The notes under the pieces: generated by a model
Told to the model about the DNA's origin: nothing
What the model saw: the letters and a program-made list of their open reading frames with translations, nothing else
The model's database searches: none
Part shown: positions 15,443 to 23,762 of the stretch, piece by piece
Layout: the number at the start of each line of letters is the position of its first letter
Position numbering within the stretch: the stretch's first letter is position 1
NCBI RefSeq assembly: GCF_042610495.1
Contig: NZ_JBHGAP010000001.1
Location: 1-64,000, forward strand
DNA length: 64,000 nucleotides
Source of the DNA: RU20A sp042610495
GTDB taxonomy: Bacteria; Pseudomonadota; Alphaproteobacteria; Rhizobiales; Rhizobiaceae
Reading direction: 5' to 3'
Program-made: the position numbers and the translations under genes

Positions 15443-16627
15443 ATGCTTTTCTGGATCATCGTGTCGGCCTTGACGGCCGCAGCCGCCGCCCTTCTGATGT
15501 TGCCGCTTCTGCGGGCCGGCCGCGCTTCGGCTGCAGCCGCCGTGGGGCACGATGTCTCCGTCTATCGCGACCAGCTGGACGAGCTGGAACGCGACCGGGC
15601 CTCGGGGCTCATCACAGCCAGCGAGGCGGAACTGGCGCGGGCCGAAATCGCCCGCCGCCTCTTTGCTGCAACGGACGCCGCGGCCAAGGCCACGGCCGTC
15701 GGCGGATCGCCGCTGGTGCGCCGCATCGGTTTCGCGCTGATCTTCCTCTGTCTTCCCGCCATCGGGCTCGGCTTCTACCTCAGGACCGGCAGCCCCGAAA
15801 TGCCCGACCAGCCGCTGGCGGCGCGTCTTGCCAATCCCGGCGACGACATGAACGTGCTCGTCGCACGCGCCGAAAACCATCTGGCGACCAACCCCGGTGA
15901 CGGCGCCGGCTGGGATCTGCTGGCGCCGATCTACATGCGTGCCGGACGGTTCGACGATGCCGCCAACGCCTATGCCAAGGCGCTCGATATTCTCGGCTCG
16001 ACCCCCGACCGTCTCGGCGGCTATGCCGAAGCGCAGATTGCGCTTTCTGGCGGTCTCGTGACCACCGATGCGCAGGAAGCGTTGCAGAAGGCGCTCGTGA
16101 TCGATCCGAAAGATGCCCGCGCACAGTTCTATTTGGCGCTCGGGCTTGAGCAGGAAGGCAAGCGCGAAGAGGCCCTGAAGGCTTTTGAAGCGCTGGCCGC
16201 CCAGGCTCCCAAGGATGCGCCGTGGCTGGGCGCCGTCAACGATCACGTGACGCTGCTGAAGAGCGGCGAGGCGCCGCAGCAGACGGCCGGCGCCAACGGC
16301 ACGGCCAACACCGATCCGAAAGCGCCCGGTAACCCGACCGCCGAAGACGTGGCGGCCGCCTCCGGCATGGCGAGCGGTGATCGCCAGCAGATGATCCAGG
16401 GCATGGTGGACGGGCTTGCCGCCAAGCTGAAGGACGATCCGAAGAACATCGAGGGCTGGGCCCGCCTTATTCGTTCCTATGTTGTGCTGAATCAAAGGGA
16501 CAAGGCCGCCGATGCCTTAGGCACGGGGCTGAAGACCTTCCCGGCCGACGGCGCGGAAGGGCAGCAACTGCTGGCGCTGGCCAAGGATCTCGGCCTGCCG
16601 GCACCGGGCGAGGGGAACGGCCAATGA
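15443..16627 (+). CDS. ccmI: Cytochrome c biogenesis protein CcmI (CycH)
   Basis: A 394-residue membrane protein: TM1 at 1-22, a cytoplasmic loop with DVSVYRDQLDELERDRASGL, TM2 around residues 97-116, then a periplasmic TPR region (LAPIYMRAGRFDDAANAYAK, ARAQFYLALGLEQEGKREEA). CcmI holds apocytochrome c and presents it to CcmF/CcmH for heme ligation. First gene of ccmI-ccmE-ccmF-ccmH; its stop overlaps the ccmE start (ATGA). A TTG three codons upstream is an alternative start. Confidence 0.9.
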   Translation: MLFWIIVSALTAAAAALLMLPLLRAGRASAAAAVGHDVSVYRDQLDELERDRASGLITASEAELARAEIARRLFAATDAAAKATAVGGSPLVRRIGFALIFLCLPAIGLGFYLRTGSPEMPDQPLAARLANPGDDMNVLVARAENHLATNPGDGAGWDLLAPIYMRAGRFDDAANAYAKALDILGSTPDRLGGYAEAQIALSGGLVTTDAQEALQKALVIDPKDARAQFYLALGLEQEGKREEALKAFEALAAQAPKDAPWLGAVNDHVTLLKSGEAPQQTAGANGTANTDPKAPGNPTAEDVAAASGMASGDRQQMIQGMVDGLAAKLKDDPKNIEGWARLIRSYVVLNQRDKAADALGTGLKTFPADGAEGQQLLALAKDLGLPAPGEGNGQ

Positions 16628-17136
16628 CACGCAAGCAGAAGCGACTGGCAATCATCGGCGGCGGGGTCAGCTTCCTGCTGGCCGCAGTGCTTCTGGTGAT
16701 GTTCGCCTTCAGCCAGGCGGTGGCCTATTTCTACATGCCGGAGGATCTGGCCAAGACCCCGATCCCGCCGGAGACCCGCATCCGTCTCGGCGGGCTGGTG
16801 GCGGAAGGCTCGGTGAAGCGCGGCGAAGGCTCGACCGTCAGCTTCTCGGTGACCGACAACCACAACACGGTTCCCGTCACCTACACCGGCATCCTGCCCG
16901 ATCTCTTCCGCGAAGGGCAGGGCGTGGTGACCGAAGGCAGGTTCGAGCCGGGCAATCCGGTTTTCGTTGCCGATACGGTGCTGGCAAAGCATGATGAGAA
17001 ATACATGCCCAAGGAAGTCGCCGACCGCCTGAAGCAACAGGGCGTGTGGCAGGGCGGCGAGGCTGAGGGTGCGGCCAATCAGGGCGCGCCGAATCAAGGC
17101 GCAAATGCCACTACCGGGAGCGGGGCGACGCAATGA
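16624..17136 (+). CDS. ccmE: Heme chaperone CcmE (CycJ)
   Basis: A 170-residue periplasmic heme chaperone anchored by an N-terminal TM (LAIIGGGVSFLLAAVLLVMF). The heme-linking His lies in VLAKHDEKYMPKEV, with the conserved Tyr nearby, as in E. coli CcmE. It takes heme from CcmC and hands it to CcmF. The C-terminal 35 residues are Gly/Asn/Gln-rich and poorly conserved, as usual. It overlaps both neighbours by four bases. Confidence 0.92.
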   Translation: MTRKQKRLAIIGGGVSFLLAAVLLVMFAFSQAVAYFYMPEDLAKTPIPPETRIRLGGLVAEGSVKRGEGSTVSFSVTDNHNTVPVTYTGILPDLFREGQGVVTEGRFEPGNPVFVADTVLAKHDEKYMPKEVADRLKQQGVWQGGEAEGAANQGAPNQGANATTGSGATQ

Positions 17137-19124
17137 TCATCGAGATCGGGCATTATGCGCTGGTGCTCGCACTGGCAACCGCCATCATCCAGTCCATCCT
17201 GCCCGTGATCGGAAGTCTGCGTGGTGACAGCGCGACCATGTCGGTCGGCTCGACGGCCGCACTCGCGACCTTCCTGCTCGTCGCGATCTCCTTTGCCGCG
17301 CTCACGCATGGCTACATCGTCTCGGACTTCTCGGTGAGCAACGTGTGGGAAAACTCCCACTCGATGAAGCCGATGATCTACAAGATCTCGGGCGTGTGGG
17401 GGAACCACGAGGGCTCGATGATGCTCTGGCTGCTCATCCTGACCTTCTTCTCCGCGCTCGTCGTCATCTTCGGCCGCAACCTGCCGGAACGGCTGAAGGC
17501 GACGGTGCTCGCCGTGCAGGCCTGGATCGCCACCGCCTTCGCGCTCTTCATCCTGCTCACCTCCAATCCCTTCATCCGGCTGACGCCCGCACCCGGCGAG
17601 GGGCGCGACCTCAATCCCGTGCTGCAGGACGTGGGCCTCGCGATCCATCCGCCGCTGCTCTATCTCGGCTATGTCGGCTTCTCGGTCTGCTTCTCCTTTG
17701 CCGTCGCCGCGCTCATCGAGGGCCGGCTGGACGCCGCCTGGGCGCGCTGGGTGCGCCCCTGGACGCTCGCCGCCTGGTCCTTCCTGACGGCCGGCATCGC
17801 CATGGGCTCCTACTGGGCCTATTACGAGCTCGGCTGGGGCGGCTGGTGGTTCTGGGATCCGGTCGAGAACGCCTCGTTCATGCCCTGGCTCGCCGGTACG
17901 GCGCTGCTGCATTCGGCCCTCGTCATGGAAAAGCGCGAGGCGCTGAAGATCTGGACGGTGCTGCTCGCCATCATCACCTTCTCCTTGTCGCTGCTCGGCA
18001 CCTTCCTGGTGCGCTCCGGCGTGCTGACATCGGTGCATGCCTTTGCGACCGACCCGACGCGCGGCGTCTTCATCCTCGCCATCCTCTGCATCTTCATCGG
18101 CGGCGCCTTCTCGCTCTTTGCGCTGCGGGCGGCGCGGCTGAAGGCGGGCGGGCTCTTCGCGCCGATCTCGCGCGAGGGCGCGCTGGTCTTCAACAACCTG
18201 ATTCTGACGACCGCGACGGCGACGGTGCTGACCGGCACGCTCTATCCGCTGGTGCTGGAAGGGCTGACGGGCGAGAAGATTTCGGTCGGCGCACCCTTCT
18301 TCAACATGACCTTTGGGCTGCTGATGCTGCCGCTTCTGTTTGCCGTGCCCTTCGGCCCTCTGCTGGCCTGGAAGCGCGGCGACCTTCTGGCCGCCGGCCA
18401 GCGCCTCTTTGCCGCCGCCGGCATCGGCATCGTCGCGGCGCTCGTCTGGGCCTATGTGGAGACCGGCGCGCCGGTGCTCGCCTATGCGGGGCTGGCGCTC
18501 GGCTTCTACCTCATCGTCGGCTCCTTTGCCGATCTCTGGATGCGCTCGGCTATCGGCAAAGTCGCGCCGTCGGTCGCCTGGCGGCGCTTTTCCGGCCTGC
18601 CGCGCTCGGCCTATGGCACGGCGCTTGCCCATGCCGGCCTCGGCGTGACACTGATCGGCATCATTGCCGTGACGGCCTTTCAGGAAGAGATCGTCGTCGA
18701 AATGAAGCCCGGCATGACGGCGGAAGCCGGCGGCTATACGCTGACCTTCGATGGCATGCGCAGCGGGCAGGGACCGAACTACACCGAACAATCCGCCCAC
18801 TTCACCGTGTCGAAGGCCGGCGTGCAGGTGACCGACATCTGGTCCTCCAAGCGGCTCTACACCGCCCGCCGCATGCCGACGACGGAAGCCGGCATCCGCA
18901 CCTTCGGCCTCAGCCAGCTCTACGTGTCGCTGGGCGACCCGATGGCCGATGGCGGCATCGTCGTGCGCGTCTGGTGGAAGCCGGTGATTCTCTGCATCTG
19001 GTTCGGCGCTCTCTTCATGATGGCCGGGGGCGCGATCTCGCTCACCGACCGTCGCCTGCGCGTCGGTGCGCCCGCCAAGGCGCGCCGCCCGGTGAAAACC
19101 TCGATGCCGGAGCCGGCCGAATGA
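17133..19124 (+). CDS. ccmF: Heme lyase subunit CcmF (CycK)
   Basis: A 663-residue polytopic membrane protein with the tryptophan-rich WWD motif GWGGWWFWDPVENASFMPWL (about residues 230-250) and the heme-handling histidines of the CcmF/CcsA superfamily (SGVWGNHEGSMMLW, AIHPPLLYLGYVGF). With CcmH and CcmI it attaches heme to CxxCH motifs of apocytochromes c in the periplasm. Full length for the family. Fourth-to-first base overlaps with ccmE and ccmH indicate one operon. Confidence 0.93.
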   Translation: MIIEIGHYALVLALATAIIQSILPVIGSLRGDSATMSVGSTAALATFLLVAISFAALTHGYIVSDFSVSNVWENSHSMKPMIYKISGVWGNHEGSMMLWLLILTFFSALVVIFGRNLPERLKATVLAVQAWIATAFALFILLTSNPFIRLTPAPGEGRDLNPVLQDVGLAIHPPLLYLGYVGFSVCFSFAVAALIEGRLDAAWARWVRPWTLAAWSFLTAGIAMGSYWAYYELGWGGWWFWDPVENASFMPWLAGTALLHSALVMEKREALKIWTVLLAIITFSLSLLGTFLVRSGVLTSVHAFATDPTRGVFILAILCIFIGGAFSLFALRAARLKAGGLFAPISREGALVFNNLILTTATATVLTGTLYPLVLEGLTGEKISVGAPFFNMTFGLLMLPLLFAVPFGPLLAWKRGDLLAAGQRLFAAAGIGIVAALVWAYVETGAPVLAYAGLALGFYLIVGSFADLWMRSAIGKVAPSVAWRRFSGLPRSAYGTALAHAGLGVTLIGIIAVTAFQEEIVVEMKPGMTAEAGGYTLTFDGMRSGQGPNYTEQSAHFTVSKAGVQVTDIWSSKRLYTARRMPTTEAGIRTFGLSQLYVSLGDPMADGGIVVRVWWKPVILCIWFGALFMMAGGAISLTDRRLRVGAPAKARRPVKTSMPEPAE

Positions 19125-19591
19125 TCCGCCGCACGCTGATCGCCGCCCTGCTTCTCGCCGCATCGGCCCTGCCGACGCTTGCCGTCAATCCCGACGAGGT
19201 GCTGGCCGATCCGGCGCTGGAAGCCCGTGCCCGTGCCTTGTCGGCGCAACTGCGCTGCATGGTCTGCCAGAACCAGTCGATCGACGATTCCAATGCCGAA
19301 CTGGCCAAGGACCTGCGGGTGCTGGTGCGCGAACGCCTCACCAATGGCGACAGCGACCAGGCGGTGATCGACTACGTCGTCTCGCGCTATGGCGAATTCG
19401 TGCTGCTGAAGCCGCGTTTCGAGACCAAAACGCTGATCCTGTGGGGCGCGCCCGTCGTGCTGTTGCTGCTGGGCGGCACGGCCATGGCCTTTGCTGCCCG
19501 GCGCCGGGCCGGCCGCGTGACGGGCGTTGCGCTCTCGGATGCCGAGGCCAAGCGCCTGTCGGCACTGCTTTCGGACCGCGAGCGCGGTTGA
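19121..19591 (+). CDS. ccmH: Cytochrome c maturation thiol-disulfide protein CcmH (CycL)
   Basis: A 156-residue protein with a cleavable signal (IAALLLAASALPTLA), the redox motif LRCMVCQNQSIDDSNAELAK and one TM near residues 107-126 (LILWGAPVVLLLLGGTAMAF). It keeps the apocytochrome heme-binding cysteines reduced in the heme ligation complex. Last gene of the ccm operon, followed 150 bases later by degP with its own leader. Confidence 0.92.
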   Translation: MIRRTLIAALLLAASALPTLAVNPDEVLADPALEARARALSAQLRCMVCQNQSIDDSNAELAKDLRVLVRERLTNGDSDQAVIDYVVSRYGEFVLLKPRFETKTLILWGAPVVLLLLGGTAMAFAARRRAGRVTGVALSDAEAKRLSALLSDRERG

Positions 19592-19740
19592 TTGCGCCCA
19601 ATCCTGTTCTGCGCGCCAGGCAAACATTACCAAGAATTCATCTGGCAGACAGGTGCAGTTAAGGTCGGACCGACTATCTCTCTAGGCACAGGCTGCTGAT
19701 GCGGCTTTGAGCTTCAAACCACGAGAGAAGGCACCAGACC

Positions 19741-21318
19741 ATGTCGACCAACGCTCCCAAGCGCTCCCCCCTCAAGATGGTTCTCCAGACGTCGGCGGTT
19801 GCCGGTATTGCAGCCGTCATGCTGGCCACGGGCATTCCCGCTGCCGTGACGTCGTCCTTTGCCGAAGCGGTGAAGGTCGACAGCCCGCAGCAGGTTCCGA
19901 GCTTCGCCAACGTCGTCAGCGCGGTATCCCCGGCCGTCGTGTCGGTACGGGTCGAAAGCCGCGTCAAGCCGGTCTCCGATGACGGCTCCTACGGCTTCGA
20001 CTTCGGCGGCCGCGGCTTCGATGAACTGCCGGACGATCATCCGCTGAAGCGCTTCTTCCGCGAATTCGGCGGTCCGGAGATGCGTGGCGACCGCCATGCC
20101 GAGCGCGGCCCGAAGAACGGCCCGAAGGCCGGCCCGCGCGAAGGCCGCCTGCGCCCGACGGCCCAGGGTTCCGGCTTCTTCATCTCGGAAGACGGCTACA
20201 TCGTCACCAACAACCACGTCGTTTCCGACGGCTCTGCCTTCAAGGTCGTGATGAACGACGGCACGGAATATGACGCCAAGCTCGTCGGCAAGGACAGCCG
20301 CACCGACCTCGCAGTCCTCAAGGTCGATGCCAAGCGCAAGTTCACCTATGTGAGCTTCGCCGACGACAGCAAGGTGCGTGTCGGTGACTGGGTCGTTGCC
20401 GTCGGCAACCCCTTCGGTCTCGGCGGCACGGTGACGGCCGGCATCATCTCGGCCTTTGGCCGTGATATCGGCTCCGGCCCCTATGACGACTACATCCAGG
20501 TTGATGCCGCGGTGAACCGCGGCAACTCCGGTGGTCCGACCTTCGATCTTGAAGGTCAGGTCGTCGGCATCAACACCGCGATCTTCTCGCCGTCGGGCGG
20601 CAGCGTCGGCATCGCCTTTGCCATTCCCGCCTCCGTCGCCAAGACGGTCGTGGAAGACCTGATCAAGGACGGCAGCGTCTCGCGCGGCTGGCTCGGCGTG
20701 CAGATCCAGCCGGTGACGCAGGACATCGCCGACTCGCTCGGCCTTTCGGAAGCCAAGGGCGCGCTCGTCGTGGAGCCGCAGGCGGGCTCGCCGGGCGAAA
20801 AGGCCGGCATCAAGAAGGGTGACGTGGTGACCGCGCTGAACGGCGAGGAAATCGCCAGCCCGCGTGAACTGGCCCGCAAGGTGGCTATGCTGCGCGCCAA
20901 CTCCGAAGCCGAAGTGACCATCTGGCGCGACGGCAAGTCCGAGGTGAAGAAGGTGACGATCGGCGCATTGCCGGCCGATGAAAAGCAGGCTTCGGCCGAC
21001 GACAATGACGGCGACGGCGCCGAGACGCAGCAGCCCGCCAGCGAAAAGGCGCTCGCCGACCTCGGCGTGACCGTGACGCCCTCCGACGATGGCACGGGCC
21101 TGAAGATCGCTTCGGTCGATCCGGACTCCGACGCCAGCGACAAGGGGCTGAAGGAAGGCGAGACGATCGTCACCGTCAACAACCAGACGGTCAAGTCGGC
21201 CGAGGACGTCGCCAAGGTTCTGGATGCCGCCCGCAAGGACGGCCGCACCAAGGCGCTGTTCCAGATCCAGTCGGAGAGCGGCAGCCGCTTCGTGGCACTG
21301 CCGATCAACCAGGGCTGA
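19741..21318 (+). CDS. degP: Periplasmic serine protease/chaperone DegP (HtrA, Do family)
   Basis: A 525-residue Do-type protease. N-terminal signal/anchor (VAGIAAVMLATGIPAAVTSS), trypsin-like domain with triad His159 (TNNHVV), Asp189 (DLAVLKV) and Ser263 (GNSGGP), then two PDZ domains (RGWLGVQIQPVTQDIADSLG and the last 100 residues). It degrades or refolds misfolded envelope proteins. A charged insert with repeated Gly-Pro-Lys (residues 117-137) precedes the catalytic core in the LA-loop area. Followed by a strong terminator and a two-component pair. Confidence 0.9.
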   Translation: MSTNAPKRSPLKMVLQTSAVAGIAAVMLATGIPAAVTSSFAEAVKVDSPQQVPSFANVVSAVSPAVVSVRVESRVKPVSDDGSYGFDFGGRGFDELPDDHPLKRFFREFGGPEMRGDRHAERGPKNGPKAGPREGRLRPTAQGSGFFISEDGYIVTNNHVVSDGSAFKVVMNDGTEYDAKLVGKDSRTDLAVLKVDAKRKFTYVSFADDSKVRVGDWVVAVGNPFGLGGTVTAGIISAFGRDIGSGPYDDYIQVDAAVNRGNSGGPTFDLEGQVVGINTAIFSPSGGSVGIAFAIPASVAKTVVEDLIKDGSVSRGWLGVQIQPVTQDIADSLGLSEAKGALVVEPQAGSPGEKAGIKKGDVVTALNGEEIASPRELARKVAMLRANSEAEVTIWRDGKSEVKKVTIGALPADEKQASADDNDGDGAETQQPASEKALADLGVTVTPSDDGTGLKIASVDPDSDASDKGLKEGETIVTVNNQTVKSAEDVAKVLDAARKDGRTKALFQIQSESGSRFVALPINQG

Positions 21319-21393
21319 TCAGCCGGATGCCGGGTGGATGATCCGCCCGGCTGATGGTTCGGGGCGCCGCGAAAAACACATTCGCGGCGCCCC
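21319..21393 (+). terminator. Double hairpin terminator after degP
   Basis: First stem tcagccgg (21319-21326) with ccggctga (21347-21354); second, perfect 13-bp stem ggggcgccgcgaa (21361-21373) with ttcgcggcgcccc (21381-21393), followed by gctttctt. The second is a good rho-independent terminator. Confidence 0.75.
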
Positions 21394-21494
21394 GCTTTCT
21401 TACGGCAGGCCGGACCCGGACGTCCGCGCCCCTGCCACTCCCCCCGCAATGCAAAGCGCAATCAAGCAGTTGTGACGATGAGGGAAGTCGGATT

Positions 21495-22190
21495 ATGGTC
21501 GCGCACATGAAGATTCTGATCATCGAGGACGATATCGAGGCCGCCGCCTATCTCGTGAAGGCCTTTCGCGAGGCCGGCATCGTCTGCGACCATGCCAGCG
21601 ACGGCGACAGCGGCCTCTTCATGGCCAGCGAAAACAGCTATGACGCGCTGGTGGTCGATCGCATGCTGCCGCGCCGCGACGGGCTGGCCGTCATCTCCGA
21701 ACTGCGGCGCAAGAACATCCACACCCCGGCGCTGATCCTCTCCGCCCTCGGCCAGGTGGACGACCGCGTGACGGGTCTGAGAGCCGGCGGCGACGACTAT
21801 TTGCCGAAGCCCTATGCCTTCAACGAGCTGCTGGCCCGCATCGAGGTGCTCGGCCGGCGCAAGGGCACGCCGGATCAGGACACGGTCTACCGCGTCGGCG
21901 ATCTGGAACTCGACCGCCTCTCGCATACGGTGCGCCGGCAGGGCCGCGAAATTCCGCTGCAGCCGCGAGAATTCCGGCTTCTCGAATATCTCATGAAGAA
22001 TGCCGGACAGGTGGTGACCCGCACCATGCTGCTCGAAAACGTCTGGGACTACCATTTCGACCCGCAGACCAACGTCATCGACGTGCATGTGTCGCGCCTC
22101 AGATCGAAGATCGAGAAGGATTTCGACCAGCCGCTGCTGCGCACCGTGCGCGGCGCCGGTTACATGATCAAGGACGAACGATCCGAATGA
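21495..22190 (+). CDS. OmpR-family response regulator downstream of degP
   Basis: A 231-residue response regulator with receiver Asp55 (VVDRMLPRRDG), the Lys in LPKPYAFNELLARIE, and a winged-helix output domain (LQPREFRLLEYLMKNAGQVV, VSRLRSKIEKDFDQ). The start at 21495 is chosen for the gagggaag box; a second ATG four codons later is possible. It is followed after 31 bases by its histidine kinase. Position next to degP suggests control of envelope stress genes in the manner of CpxR, but similarity does not fix the signal. Confidence 0.85.
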   Translation: MVAHMKILIIEDDIEAAAYLVKAFREAGIVCDHASDGDSGLFMASENSYDALVVDRMLPRRDGLAVISELRRKNIHTPALILSALGQVDDRVTGLRAGGDDYLPKPYAFNELLARIEVLGRRKGTPDQDTVYRVGDLELDRLSHTVRRQGREIPLQPREFRLLEYLMKNAGQVVTRTMLLENVWDYHFDPQTNVIDVHVSRLRSKIEKDFDQPLLRTVRGAGYMIKDERSE

Positions 22191-22221
22191 GGCCAGCCTT
22201 TCGCGCGATACCGGTCCGGAC

Positions 22222-23616
22222 ATGAAGCGTCTCAGGGTTCTGCTGCGCTCCACGGCCGTTCGTCTCTCCGCGCTGTTCCTGCTGCTCTTTGCGATCTGCG
22301 CCGGCATTCTCGTCATCTACGTCACCGCCATGTCGGAACGCCTGCTGGAGCAGCAGACGCGTGACGCGGTGGCAAGTGAAGTCTCAGAAATCCAGGCGGT
22401 CTATGATCGCAACGGCGTCAACGGGCTGCTTCGCACGCTGGAGCGGCGCGCCCGCCAGCCGGGCGCCAATCTCTATGTGATTGCGGGCCCGACCGGTGAA
22501 ATCCTTGCCGGCAACGTGGCCTCGCTTGCACCCGGCCTGCTGGAAGAAGAGGGCTGGACGGACGACCCGTTCACCTACACGCGCTTCACCGACGAGGGGA
22601 AGGCGCGGCACGTGGCGATCGCGCAGGTCTTCTTCATGCCGAACGGCCTGCGCGTGCTGGTGGGGCGCGACCTGCAGGAGCCGGAGAATTTCCGCGTGCT
22701 GATCCGCCGGGCCCTGATGGTGGCGCTGGGCACGATGGGGCTGGGCGCGCTGATCATCTGGTTCGCGATCGGGCGAAATGCGCTCAAACGCATCGACCGC
22801 ATGTCGGAAGCGAGCACCCGCATCATGGAGGGCGACCTTTCGCAGCGCCTGCCGACCAGCGGCACGGGCGACGAGTTCGACCGCCTCTCGGAGTCGCTGA
22901 ACGCCATGCTCGAGCGCATCGAGAAGCTGAACGAGGGGCTGCGGCAGGTCTCCGACAACATTGCCCATGACCTCAAGACGCCGCTGACGCGCCTGCGCAA
23001 CCGGGCCGAGGCCGCACTTGCCGGCCATGAAATGGACCATCAGACGACGCTGGAGCAGATCATCGGCGAATCCGACCAGCTGATCCGCACCTTCAATGCG
23101 CTCCTGATGATCTCCCGTGTCGAGGCGGGCTCGGCCGTGGCCGAGATGAGCACGATCGGCCTCAGCGGCATCGTGGCCGACAGCGCCGAGCTTTACGAGG
23201 CGCTGGCGGAGGATCGGGGGCTTCGGCTCGTCGCCGACATCGCACCCGGCATCACCATTACCGGCAATCGCGAGCTGGTGGGCCAGGCGATCGGCAACCT
23301 GCTCGACAATGCCATCAAATATGCGGAAGGGGCGCTCGATCCGATCATCCGCGTCACGCTGAGATCCGAAGGGGGAACGGCGCGGCTCTCCGTCGCCGAT
23401 TACGGCCCGGGCGTGCCGAGCGAACGCCGCGTCGATGTCGTCAAACGCTTCGTGCGGCTCGATGAAAGCCGCAGCAAGCCGGGCACCGGTCTCGGCCTGT
23501 CGCTGGTGGAGGCGGTGATGGAGCTGCATCACGGCCGGCTGGAACTTGACGATACCGAGCCGCAGGCAGCAAACCGCGGGCTGACCGCCAGCCTGATCTT
23601 CCCGTCTTCTGTCTGA
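22222..23616 (+). CDS. HAMP sensor histidine kinase, partner of the upstream regulator
   Basis: A 464-residue kinase: TM1 about 14-36, periplasmic region about 37-160, TM2 about 163-184, HAMP (IDRMSEASTRIMEGDLSQRL), HisKA with His249 (DNIAHDLKTPLTRLRNRAEA) and an HATPase domain with NLLDNAIKYAEGALDP and KPGTGLGLSLVEAVMELHHG. The 31-base gap to the regulator indicates one operon. The small sensor domain ends with a VFFMPNGLRVLVGRDLQEPE segment seen in many alphaproteobacterial kinases of this subgroup. The ligand is unknown. Confidence 0.85.
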   Translation: MKRLRVLLRSTAVRLSALFLLLFAICAGILVIYVTAMSERLLEQQTRDAVASEVSEIQAVYDRNGVNGLLRTLERRARQPGANLYVIAGPTGEILAGNVASLAPGLLEEEGWTDDPFTYTRFTDEGKARHVAIAQVFFMPNGLRVLVGRDLQEPENFRVLIRRALMVALGTMGLGALIIWFAIGRNALKRIDRMSEASTRIMEGDLSQRLPTSGTGDEFDRLSESLNAMLERIEKLNEGLRQVSDNIAHDLKTPLTRLRNRAEAALAGHEMDHQTTLEQIIGESDQLIRTFNALLMISRVEAGSAVAEMSTIGLSGIVADSAELYEALAEDRGLRLVADIAPGITITGNRELVGQAIGNLLDNAIKYAEGALDPIIRVTLRSEGGTARLSVADYGPGVPSERRVDVVKRFVRLDESRSKPGTGLGLSLVEAVMELHHGRLELDDTEPQAANRGLTASLIFPSSV

Positions 23617-23762
23617 CCGCAGCCGCCCATCCCATCATCCGGAAATCGTTTTCCTCTTCCGGCGCGATGGGTTAGCCTTTCGCCATGCGGCGTGGTCCAC
23701 CAACCGGCGCCGCATCCGCGACAAGACAGAGCGGCAGCAGCGCCGCCATGACGGGAGACACC

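Noticed and set aside
17094..19163. Long minus-strand open frame (689 codons) opposite ccmF
   Set aside because: Arg/Gly/His-rich composition without domains; a by-product of high GC on the opposite strand of a certain gene.
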